Shown here: piece after piece, positions 1 through 7,273 of the stretch | How the letters are laid out: each line of letters starts with the position of its first letter | How positions within the stretch are numbered: the stretch's first letter is position 1 | Position numbers and translations under genes: made by a program | Notes under the pieces: model-generated | Database searches by the model: none | What the model was told of the DNA's origin: nothing | Seen by the model: the letters and a program-made list of their open reading frames with translations, nothing else | From: JAKFFN01 sp036675025 | Lineage (GTDB): Bacteria; Sumerlaeota; Sumerlaeia; Sumerlaeales; Sumerlaeaceae | Reading direction: 5' to 3' | DNA length: 64,000 bases | Assembly (NCBI GenBank): GCA_036675025.1 | Contig: JAKFFN010000054.1 | Coordinates: forward strand, 12,694 to 76,693

Positions 1-1
1 G

Positions 2-304
2 GTCCTCCATTTCGCGCGTGATCCGGGGCACTTTAACCAGATGCTGCAGGAAATGTGGCGCGTGCTCAAGCCCGGCGGCATCTTCTTCGCGCGCCTTGCA
101 TCGACCATTGGCATCGAGACGCTGGTTCAACCGGTGGGTAATGGCCACTACGCCGTGCCCGATGGCAGTATCCGGTTTCTTGTGGACCTGGAAACGCTGC
201 AGTCGCTTACGAAGCAGCTGGGCGCACGCCTGCTGGAGCCTATTAAGACTGTGAACGTGCAAAACCTGCGCTGCATGACGACGTGGGTGATACAGAAGCC
301 GTAG
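2..304 (+). CDS. Class I SAM-dependent methyltransferase, C-terminal part
   Basis: The gene enters from the left edge; only the last 100 or so residues are here and they end at a TAG at 302-304. The visible part begins just after the motif IV region (VLHFARDPGHF) and holds the LKPGG loop that follows the fourth strand in UbiE/Methyltransf_11-type enzymes, then the C-terminal strands of the Rossmann fold. It probably transfers a methyl group from S-adenosylmethionine to a small molecule; the substrate cannot be told. An ATG at 41 is internal to the domain and is not the real start. The family call is good, the function beyond that is open. Confidence 0.75.
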   Translation, partial: VLHFARDPGHFNQMLQEMWRVLKPGGIFFARLASTIGIETLVQPVGNGHYAVPDGSIRFLVDLETLQSLTKQLGARLLEPIKTVNVQNLRCMTTWVIQKP

Positions 305-427
305 GTATCGCACATTACGGCCAGCCGCCGCTAAAGAATTCTCTCTCTCGCAATCCAATGAAAAAAGGTTTACACGCCGGATGGCGGATTGTCTGTTTTT
401 CTTCTATTAAATCCGAGGTCCAGAGTT

Positions 428-1264
428 TTGCCAAAGTCCTTTCGCCGCCATGCTGTCGGTATTCTGTTTTCCGCTGTTACTGCCACCGCTGCCGTGCTAC
501 CGGTTTGTGTTATTCTTGCGACGCCCATGCACGCAGCAGCCCAGGGGCAGCTTTCGTCGTCTGACCTGGAGCGCATTGGCCGCCGCATCTGGCAGAACGA
601 AACGGCCGGATCAGTGGAAGGACTCACCAGCTGGAACTCCGGTGAAGATTTTGCGTCGCTTGGCATCGGCCATTTTATATGGTATCCGGCCGGCGAAGTC
701 GGACCCTTTGAAGAAAGCTTCCCGCAGCTGATCGCTTACTTTCAGCAAAGCCGGGTAAAAGTGCCTGACTGGCTGCTTTCTACTCGCGACTGCCCCTGGC
801 CAAACCGTGACGCGTTTCAGGGCGACAAGAACTCTCAGCGCCAGAAGGATCTGCGCGAGCTTCTCTCCCGCACCGTGAAAGAACAAACGCAGTTCATTAT
901 TGCACGCCTCCATGCTGCGAAGCCGCGCATGCAGGCAGCAGCCGGGCAGGCCGCATCACGCGTGGCCAGTAACATGCAGCTTCTGGGGCAGACGGCAGCT
1001 GGCAACTTTGCCATGATTGATTACGTGAACTTCAAGGGAGAAGGGCTGAAGCCCGAAGAGCGGTATAACGGCCAGGGATGGGGTCTACTGCAGGTGCTGG
1101 CCGAAATGAACGCTCGCGATGCCTCCAGCGCGCCGCGCGCCTTTGCCGAGGCTTCCAAAAAGGTTCTCACGCGCCGCGTAGAAAACAGCCCCGCTGCACG
1201 CAAAGAGCGCCAGTGGCTCCAGGGCTGGCTCAACCGCTGCGAGACTTACGCGAACCCGTTTTGA
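428..1264 (+). CDS. Exported lysozyme-like conserved protein
   Basis: About 278 residues. I chose the TTG at 428 because GAGG at 415-418 lies nine bases upstream and the product then begins with a basic n-region and a long hydrophobic signal segment ending near AAAQG (residue 40); a TTG at 389 is the alternative. After the signal, WQNETAG (Glu about residue 58), then EGLTSWN and SLGIGHF (about 78-83), recall the Glu and T(I/L)GxGH signature of T4-type lysozymes. A second conserved block NGQGWGLLQVL lies in the C-terminal half. I know this as a conserved uncharacterised family; muramidase activity in the periplasm is an inference from the motif. It stands alone, with Mn-catalase 170 bases downstream. 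Confidence 0.6.
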   Translation: MPKSFRRHAVGILFSAVTATAAVLPVCVILATPMHAAAQGQLSSSDLERIGRRIWQNETAGSVEGLTSWNSGEDFASLGIGHFIWYPAGEVGPFEESFPQLIAYFQQSRVKVPDWLLSTRDCPWPNRDAFQGDKNSQRQKDLRELLSRTVKEQTQFIIARLHAAKPRMQAAAGQAASRVASNMQLLGQTAAGNFAMIDYVNFKGEGLKPEERYNGQGWGLLQVLAEMNARDASSAPRAFAEASKKVLTRRVENSPAARKERQWLQGWLNRCETYANPF

Positions 1265-1346
1265 GGTTTCCGCTTCACAAGCCAAACACGACATAGCCTC
1301 AGACTATCAGCAAGATAAACTTCATTTGCGCCGCTTATGGGTAGTT

Positions 1347-1364
1347 GCTGTCAAACATGACAGC
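1347..1364. promoter_or_regulatory. Perfect 7-bp inverted repeat upstream of Mn-catalase
   Basis: GCTGTCA, four bases, TGACAGC. It ends about 72 bases before the catalase start and has no U-tract, so it looks more like an operator or a leader hairpin than a terminator. No regulator is known; the role is inferred from position only. Confidence 0.3.
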
Positions 1365-1436
1365 ACCCGCGGCTTACGGATCCCCGCCTGCCGGCGCCCC
1401 TGCTGAATTCGTATTTGGAAAGGGGAATTATCCACC

Positions 1437-2369
1437 ATGTTTCTACGCATCGATCGTCTGCCGGTAGAATTGCCGGTTTCACCGATAATCGATCCCATTG
1501 CGGCGAAGAACGTTCAGGAACTTCTGGGCGGCAGATTCGGCGAAATGTCGACGGTGATGAACTACACCTTCCAGTCGTTCAACATGAGAGGGCGCGATAA
1601 GATCCGCCCCTATTATGAGCTCATCAGCAACATCGCCGCTGAAGAAGGCGGTCATATCGAGATTGTTTCTGCAGCAATCAACTCCTGTCTGAATGGACCA
1701 CGCACGGAATTTGATAAGGACGGCGCGCCTACTGATGCATCCTTAAAAGACATTTCTGAAGGAGCCTTTGGCGGCCATTACATTGCATCGGCGCAAACGG
1801 CATTGCCAGTGGACAGCCGCGGCATGCCGTGGACCGGCGATTACGTATTTTCATCGGGTAACCTGATCCTTGACCTGTTGCATAACTTCTTTTTGGAAAA
1901 TGGCGCCCGCACCCAGAAGCTGCGCGTGTACCAGATGACGGATAACCCGGCCGCACGAATGATGCTGGGCTACCTGTTCGTCCGCGGCGGCGTGCATGCT
2001 CTGGCGTACGCCAAGGCCCTGGAAACCCTCACCGGCGTGGATATGAAGAAGATGCTTCCCATCCCGAACATCGGCAACGCGGTGTTCCCGGAAGCACGCA
2101 AATTTATGGACCAGGGTTCGCATCTGAAACTGTACCGTTTCTCGCCCAATGATTATAAAGAAGCAGCGACCATCTGGCAAGGCGAAGCCCCGGAAGCTTA
2201 CCACGAAGGGCTTGGCGGATCAACCACCCTCGAATTCATCGATGCTCCGCCCGAAGGCGGCGACCTGGCGCATCTTGCCGGCATCGCCTCCAGTTTTGCG
2301 CCAAACTACGCGCCGGAAGAAATTATGGAGATGGCCAACCAGCTCTACAAGAAATCCAAGAACCTGTAA
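1437..2369 (+). CDS. Manganese catalase (Catalase_Mn family)
   Basis: 310 residues, near the usual length for non-haem dimanganese catalases, which turn hydrogen peroxide into water and oxygen in the cytoplasm. The ferritin-like four-helix ligands can all be placed: Glu36 (GEMST), Glu70 and His73 (AAEEGGH), Glu154 (FLENGARTQK) and His187 (GGVHALAYAK). Their spacing matches the Thermus enzyme (Glu35, Glu66, His69, Glu148, His181), including the 33-residue gap between the last two. The ATG at 1437 follows AAAGGGG at a suitable distance. There is no signal peptide. The gene is monocistronic: an inverted repeat lies upstream and a clear terminator downstream. Confidence 0.95.
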   Translation: MFLRIDRLPVELPVSPIIDPIAAKNVQELLGGRFGEMSTVMNYTFQSFNMRGRDKIRPYYELISNIAAEEGGHIEIVSAAINSCLNGPRTEFDKDGAPTDASLKDISEGAFGGHYIASAQTALPVDSRGMPWTGDYVFSSGNLILDLLHNFFLENGARTQKLRVYQMTDNPAARMMLGYLFVRGGVHALAYAKALETLTGVDMKKMLPIPNIGNAVFPEARKFMDQGSHLKLYRFSPNDYKEAATIWQGEAPEAYHEGLGGSTTLEFIDAPPEGGDLAHLAGIASSFAPNYAPEEIMEMANQLYKKSKNL

Positions 2370-2405
2370 TTGCAGCTTCGACACCTCACTATCTCCAGTG
2401 AGCAA

Positions 2406-2435
2406 CGGCGCCTCTTAAAATGAGGCGCCGTTTTT
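2406..2435 (+). terminator. Rho-independent terminator of Mn-catalase
   Basis: Perfect 9-bp stem CGGCGCCTC/GAGGCGCCG with a 7-base loop, followed by five T. It lies 36 bases after the catalase stop. Confidence 0.9.
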
Positions 2436-2561
2436 ATGGGCATTAGCCAAATCTATCCGGTTGTGCTGAAACTTTCAACACATTCGCCCCTAACCGTTGA
2501 CTCCGCTTTCCAGTGGTCTCAACTCCCTTTATCGGGCTGTGCAACGAGGCCCAGATCGTAT

Positions 2562-4985
2562 ATGCCATGGAAACCAATGAACGCCACCATACTCACCCTC
2601 GCAGCAGGTTTATTTATGAATCTTTTCATGCCTGAAAGCCTCGGGGCTCAAACGGTCAGCGAAAGTAGCGGTAGGAGTATTAAAGTAGAGAGCCACGACG
2701 CGCCATGGCTGGAGACAAGCGATGCGCAATGGGTGTGGCCGGCGGCATCTGCGCAGCCGCCTAATCAGTATGTTCACCTGCTGCAGGATTTTGAAGTGTC
2801 CGCCGATTCCTTGGCGGGGGCAAAGCTGGCCATCAGCGCCGACTCCAATTACGCGGTCTGGATCAACGGCGAATTTGCCGGGTTCGGGCAGTGGAGTAAT
2901 TTTCCTGACGACAAAACCTATGACGTGATTGATATTTCGGATCACCTTCAGCCGGGGGCTAACCGCATTGGCATTACCGGCTACTGGCAGGGCGAGAGTT
3001 CATCCACCTACCGGCCGGGGGCACCGGGAGTCGTTTTTGCCATCCAGGCTGGTAACAAAGTTCTTGCGCACAGCGGCGAGGGAACTCGCATGCGCCCTGC
3101 GCCGAACTACGTAAGCGGGCCGTACCCCAAGGTGACGGGGCAGTTGGGATTTGCTTTCGAACATCGCGGAGACAAGCTGGACGGATGGCTTACACCGGGT
3201 TATGTGCCCGGCGAAGAATGGAAGGCGCCGTCTGCAGATGAGTTAAAGCCGCTGTCAGAGCGTTCCGTGCGCTCGCGCCCGATTGCGAAGCTTCTGCTTC
3301 AGGACCGGCTCCCCATGAAGATTGTATCGCAGGGCGCGTTCACCCGTACCAACCCGACACAGCCGCCGGCCGATGCAATCCAGAGCGACGCGCTGGCCTG
3401 GCGGGCACCGGCAGATGTGTTTGCCAAACCGCAGCCGCAACTTGATGCTTCTGAGACCACCGGTGTCTCCATTAAACCGGAAGTTGTTTCCAAAGCCACT
3501 GGGGCGTATATCGTACTTGATACCGGCTTTGAAGAAGCGGGCCTTCTTGAACTGGAGATGGACGCACCAAAGGGCACAGTCGTTGACGTTGGCTATGGTG
3601 AGCACCTGGAAGATCTGCGCGTTCGCGCCAGTGTGGGCGGGCGCCAGTTCGCCATCCGTCACACCACACCCGCAGGCCACCATACGTTCCTGCATCCGTT
3701 CCTGCGGCTGGCTGGGCGGTACCTGCAAGTCCACATTACGCCGCCGGCGGGCTATGATCCCGCGCAGCCCATCATTCTGAAATACGCAGGCCTGCGACCT
3801 ACCCCGTTCCCGGTGGAACATCGCGGATCGTTTGAAACTTCGGATACTTTGCATAACAAGATATGGGAAGTGAGCCGGCGCACCCTTGAGCTTTGTATGC
3901 ATGAGCACTACGAAGATTGCCCCTGGCGCGAGCAGGCGCTCTATGCCATGGACGCGCGCAACCAGGCCCTTGCGGGATATTACTGCTTCGGCAATTACGA
4001 CTTCGCCCGCGAATCCATCAAGCTGCTCGGGCAGGGTTACAATAAGTCCGATGGCCTGCTTGAGCTTTGCGCACCGGCTGATGTGGGCGTAAACATTCCC
4101 TCTTTCAGCCTGGCCTGGATTCTGATGGTGAATGATTACCTGCTCTTCAGTGGCGATCGGGAATTTGCCAAGTCGCAACTGCCGCTGGCTGACAAGCTGC
4201 TGCAGAATGTCGCGCGGGAATCCAGCGGACCTGTCATCGGCGTGCCTGACGGCAAGCGTATGTGGAACTTTTATGAGTGGGCACCGGGCCTGGATGGCGC
4301 CGGAGTGAGCGGCGGTCAGACATTAAATCCGGACCGCCTGGAGGCGCCCCTGAACCTGTTTTACCTGCTGGCCCTGGACGCTGCCGCGCGCATTGCCGAT
4401 GAAACCGGCGGCAATAGTACTGCCTATCGTACTCGCGCTGCCGATCTCCGCGCTGCCTTCGCTGATGCTTTCTGGGATGAAAAGGAACGGGCGTTTCGCA
4501 CCGCCATTAACGATGACGCAAAACCTCACTACGCGGAGTTGACGCAGGCTCTTGCTATACTTGCTGGCGTTGTACCGCCTGCCGAACTGGATGCCCTGCG
4601 CGCCCGCCTGGCGAGTGATAACAACGGCCTGGTGCCGTGCACCATCAGCCACACCTTATACAAGTTCGAGGCGCTGCTGACTGACAAAGAACGTTACGCG
4701 CCGCGGGTGTTCGATCTCATCGCCCGTGACTGGGGCTACATGCTGCGCAATGGTGCCACCAGCTTCTGGGAAACCATCGACGGCGCCAGTGCCTTCGCCG
4801 ATGCCGGCAGCCTCTGCCACGGCTGGTCGGGTATTCCCGCGTGGTTCTATGGAGCCTACGTGCTGGGAGTAAAACCGACGAAGCCAGGCTTTGCGGAATA
4901 TGAAAGCGATCCGATCAAGAATGTGTTTACGACGGCGAGAGGCCAGGTGCCGACTCCAAGCAAAACCATCGAAGTTGCATGGTAG
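2562..4985 (+). CDS. Secreted alpha-L-rhamnosidase (GH78-like)
   Basis: About 807 residues. The reading frame stays open back to 2436, but that would place the start against the catalase terminator; ATGs at 2562 and 2577 give a proper signal peptide (hydrophobic ILTLAAGLFMNLFM, then SLGAQT). A jelly-roll N-terminal domain (YAVWINGEFAGFGQW, INGxxxG type) is followed by the family beta-sandwich and an (alpha/alpha)6 barrel with EDCPWREQ (about residue 450), the position of the acidic catalytic cluster in GH78. It should release terminal L-rhamnose from polysaccharides or glycosides outside the cytoplasm. The stop overlaps the start of the BNR_4 gene, so the two are probably cotranslated. Exact glycoside hydrolase subfamily is uncertain. 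Confidence 0.85.
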   Translation: MPWKPMNATILTLAAGLFMNLFMPESLGAQTVSESSGRSIKVESHDAPWLETSDAQWVWPAASAQPPNQYVHLLQDFEVSADSLAGAKLAISADSNYAVWINGEFAGFGQWSNFPDDKTYDVIDISDHLQPGANRIGITGYWQGESSSTYRPGAPGVVFAIQAGNKVLAHSGEGTRMRPAPNYVSGPYPKVTGQLGFAFEHRGDKLDGWLTPGYVPGEEWKAPSADELKPLSERSVRSRPIAKLLLQDRLPMKIVSQGAFTRTNPTQPPADAIQSDALAWRAPADVFAKPQPQLDASETTGVSIKPEVVSKATGAYIVLDTGFEEAGLLELEMDAPKGTVVDVGYGEHLEDLRVRASVGGRQFAIRHTTPAGHHTFLHPFLRLAGRYLQVHITPPAGYDPAQPIILKYAGLRPTPFPVEHRGSFETSDTLHNKIWEVSRRTLELCMHEHYEDCPWREQALYAMDARNQALAGYYCFGNYDFARESIKLLGQGYNKSDGLLELCAPADVGVNIPSFSLAWILMVNDYLLFSGDREFAKSQLPLADKLLQNVARESSGPVIGVPDGKRMWNFYEWAPGLDGAGVSGGQTLNPDRLEAPLNLFYLLALDAAARIADETGGNSTAYRTRAADLRAAFADAFWDEKERAFRTAINDDAKPHYAELTQALAILAGVVPPAELDALRARLASDNNGLVPCTISHTLYKFEALLTDKERYAPRVFDLIARDWGYMLRNGATSFWETIDGASAFADAGSLCHGWSGIPAWFYGAYVLGVKPTKPGFAEYESDPIKNVFTTARGQVPTPSKTIEVAW

Positions 4986-6505
4986 ATCAATTCGTAAAGT
5001 CGACGTTCCCTCGGCCATTTAACAATCTCGTGCGCGCCATGACCCTGGTCATTGTCTGGACAATACCATTTGTTGGGTGCAGCGAGCCAACTACAACGTC
5101 TTCCTCCGCACGCGCCAGCTTCGGCATCGCTCGTACGCTGCCGCACGCCAACGGCTTCTCCGGCATCTGGTACATGAACCAACCCTCTGATGACGAATAC
5201 AAATTTAAATACTCCGGCGGGTTCGCCACCTACCCGCAGCAGCACATCCCCATCGCCATTTACCGCCAGGAAGTCGACAAGACTTTCTTCTGCTACGGTG
5301 GCGCCGACCCCGGAACTACCACGCTTCTCCACATGGTCTCGTATTACGACCACAAGACGGGAAAAGTTGCTCGGCCGCGCATCCTGCTCGATAAGAAAAC
5401 CACAGACGCCCACGACAACCCGGTAATGGCCATAGATGATGATGGGTACATCTACATCTTCTCTCCCAGCCACGGTGGCGCCCGGCCCACGTTCATCCAT
5501 AAAAGCATCGACCCTTACAGCATAGAAGCTTTTACGTCGCTGCCGAGCTTCAACTACTCTTACCCGCAGCCAAAGTACATCGCAGATAAAGGTTTCCTCT
5601 TTTTACATACGAAGTACCAGGGCGGTCGCGCCTTGTACATGTCGACCAGCCCAGATGTCACCACCTGGACAGAACCTCGTCTGCTGGCTCGCATTGCGGA
5701 AGGCCATTACCAGATCAGCAACCATCGCGCTGATGGCAGCGTGGCCACGGCGTTCAACTATCACCCGAAACCCGGCGGACTTAACAAGCGCACCAACATC
5801 TATTACATGGAAACTGCGGACATGGGACGCACATGGACAACTGCTGACAAGCGTGACATTGAAATTCCTGTCGTGACAACCGATTCGCTGGCGCTGATTC
5901 ACGATTATGAAATAGAGGACCTGCTGGTGTATCTGAAAGATATCGCCTTTGATGCTGATGGCCTCCCCGTCATTCTTTACCTTACCAGCAGGGGTTACGC
6001 CTCAGGCCCGGCCAACGATCCGCGCACATGGTACACCACGCGCTGGACTGGCACCAAATGGAAGACGGACCAGGTCACTACGTCGAGCAACAACTACGAC
6101 TACGGCTCCCTCTATATCGAACCCGATGGTACCTGGCGTATCATCGCCGCCGCGATACCAGGACCGCAGCCTTACAATACCGGTGGTGAAGTGGGCATGT
6201 GGACGTCAACCGACGAGGGCACATCATGGAAGCTGAGCCGCCAGCTCACGAGCAACAGCGATAAGAACCACGCTTACCCGCGTCGGCCGGTTGATGCTAA
6301 AGACGATTTCTACGCCCTGTGGGCCGATGGCCACGGCCGCCGGCGTTCAGACTCAAGCCTCTATTTCACCGATAAAGAAGGCACAGCCGTCTGGCGTTTG
6401 CCGGCAGAAATGACATCGGATATGGGCAGGCCTGAGCAGATGCCTACCTCTGGTACAGCTTCACGCCCACCCGTTCAATATGTTCCCGCAACGGCGCGTA
6501 AGTAA
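4979..6505 (+). CDS. BNR_4-type seven-bladed propeller lipoprotein, putative polysaccharide lyase or hydrolase
   Basis: 508 residues. Starting at 4979 the gene overlaps the rhamnosidase stop by seven bases. The N-terminus has a hydrophobic stretch and a lipobox-like FVGC (Cys about 34), so the protein is probably a lipoprotein; an ATG at 5039 would give a shorter signal. HDNPVMAIDDDGYIYIF and SHGGARPTFIHKS are typical of the BNR repeat family PF15892, which includes ulvan lyases of PL24/PL25 type. Several Asp-box-like blades (MGRTWTTAD, DEGTSWKLS) follow. Next to a rhamnosidase, a rhamnose-rich substrate such as ulvan or rhamnogalacturonan is plausible; this is inference. The last 62 bases overlap the convergent MNT gene. 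Confidence 0.75.
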   Translation: MVDQFVKSTFPRPFNNLVRAMTLVIVWTIPFVGCSEPTTTSSSARASFGIARTLPHANGFSGIWYMNQPSDDEYKFKYSGGFATYPQQHIPIAIYRQEVDKTFFCYGGADPGTTTLLHMVSYYDHKTGKVARPRILLDKKTTDAHDNPVMAIDDDGYIYIFSPSHGGARPTFIHKSIDPYSIEAFTSLPSFNYSYPQPKYIADKGFLFLHTKYQGGRALYMSTSPDVTTWTEPRLLARIAEGHYQISNHRADGSVATAFNYHPKPGGLNKRTNIYYMETADMGRTWTTADKRDIEIPVVTTDSLALIHDYEIEDLLVYLKDIAFDADGLPVILYLTSRGYASGPANDPRTWYTTRWTGTKWKTDQVTTSSNNYDYGSLYIEPDGTWRIIAAAIPGPQPYNTGGEVGMWTSTDEGTSWKLSRQLTSNSDKNHAYPRRPVDAKDDFYALWADGHGRRRSDSSLYFTDKEGTAVWRLPAEMTSDMGRPEQMPTSGTASRPPVQYVPATARK

Positions 6506-6746
6506 TACGCTCCATGGCCTTTACGTCAAATCGATAAGGCAGCGGCAGTTCATCCAGCTCATCCGCCACAACCTCTGCCTGTAGATCACTATCAACACCA
6601 ACCAGCGCAAGGTCAATATCAGATGCCTTGCGATAGTTCCCCACGGCGCGCGAACCGTAAAGTACAACTTCTGTTATCGCCGCGGTTTTCTTGAAGACGC
6701 CGAAAATCAAGTCAAGCTCATGGGTAGTCAGGCCGATGTCTCTCAT
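6444..6746 (-). CDS. MNT-type nucleotidyltransferase antitoxin
   Basis: 100 residues, a minimal nucleotidyltransferase domain. The catalytic signature GSX10DXD is complete: GSRAVGNYRKASDID with Gly31, Ser32, Asp43 and Asp45. In characterised HEPN-MNT modules the MNT partner neutralises the HEPN RNase, in some cases by adding AMP to a HEPN tyrosine. The start codon overlaps the upstream HEPN stop (6743-6746, ATGA arrangement), so the pair is translationally coupled. Its 3' end overlaps the convergent BNR_4 gene by 62 bases. Confidence 0.88.
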   Translation of the reverse strand: MRDIGLTTHELDLIFGVFKKTAAITEVVLYGSRAVGNYRKASDIDLALVGVDSDLQAEVVADELDELPLPYRFDVKAMERITYAPLREHIERVGVKLYQR

Positions 6747-7159
6747 TGATCCATTTTCTTACTGTTGAAGAAGCCATAAAGTTCTCCCATTGCACCCACG
6801 TAGCGTTCTTCTACAGTAACAAGAAGTGACTCGAAAGCCTGAACATCATACGTGTGTGAAATCAGGTTCCGGTGCATCATCATATCAATCCACACCTGCC
6901 CATCCGGCAGTACTTCGGCTGCAAAAGCTTCTTTGATGACATCGCGAGGCGAAACAGGCGAAACAATTCTCCCGCTGTGTTCAAGGAAATCACGCAATGT
7001 TTTCCATGCTAACTCGAACGCGCCTTCAAATCGCTGTACAGCCCCTTCCTGTTCAAGCTGCGATAAACTAGCGACTCCCCGATCGCAAACTTCTTTCAAC
7101 AGCAGGTATGCCTTTTCAAAATTTGCAAAACGCTGCAGCCAGCGGATATCTTCAGTCAT
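6743..7159 (-). CDS. HEPN toxin, HI0074 family
   Basis: 138 residues from the ATG at 7159 (GTG at 7177 would add six). An all-helical HEPN domain with the family block FEGAFELAWKTLRDFLE and the RNase motif RX4HXY seen as RNLISHTY: Arg97, His102, Tyr104. This family pairs with small nucleotidyltransferases; the Arg and His form the composite RNase active site in HEPN dimers, and the motif tyrosine is the AMPylation target in a studied HEPN-MNT pair. The order toxin first, antitoxin second with a 4-base overlap is typical. All key residues are present, so the module looks intact. Confidence 0.85.
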   Translation of the reverse strand: MTEDIRWLQRFANFEKAYLLLKEVCDRGVASLSQLEQEGAVQRFEGAFELAWKTLRDFLEHSGRIVSPVSPRDVIKEAFAAEVLPDGQVWIDMMMHRNLISHTYDVQAFESLLVTVEERYVGAMGELYGFFNSKKMDQ

Positions 7160-7198
7160 AGTGGCAGTGCACCTCACCAGTTTGAAGTGTCAACGTAA

Positions 7199-7229
7199 AG
7201 GGGCATGCTCCATTCCAGAGCACACCCCT
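7199..7229 (-). terminator. Imperfect hairpin downstream of the thioredoxin-fold gene, weak terminator
   Basis: Twelve-base arms AGGGGCATGCTC/GAGCACACCCCT pair except for two central mismatches, with a 7-base loop; on the minus strand only three U follow. It separates the thioredoxin-like gene from the HEPN-MNT genes. Confidence 0.4.
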
Positions 7230-7245
7230 ATAAGTACGTTTTACC

Positions 7246-7273
7246 TTCTACTTTCTACGTTCAACGTTCTACT
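7246..7273 (+). repeat. TTCTACG heptanucleotide element, copy 1
   Basis: Four tandem 7-base units (TTCTACT, TTCTACG, TTCAACG, TTCTACT) immediately past, and touching, the stop codon of the minus-strand thioredoxin-like gene. Related elements lie at 46380-46401 and 55896-55923. Confidence 0.7.

Noticed and set aside
2436..2561. Upstream extension of the rhamnosidase frame to ATG 2436
   Set aside because: This ATG directly follows the T-run of the catalase terminator and would precede, rather than contain, the signal peptide; ATG 2562 or 2577 fits better.
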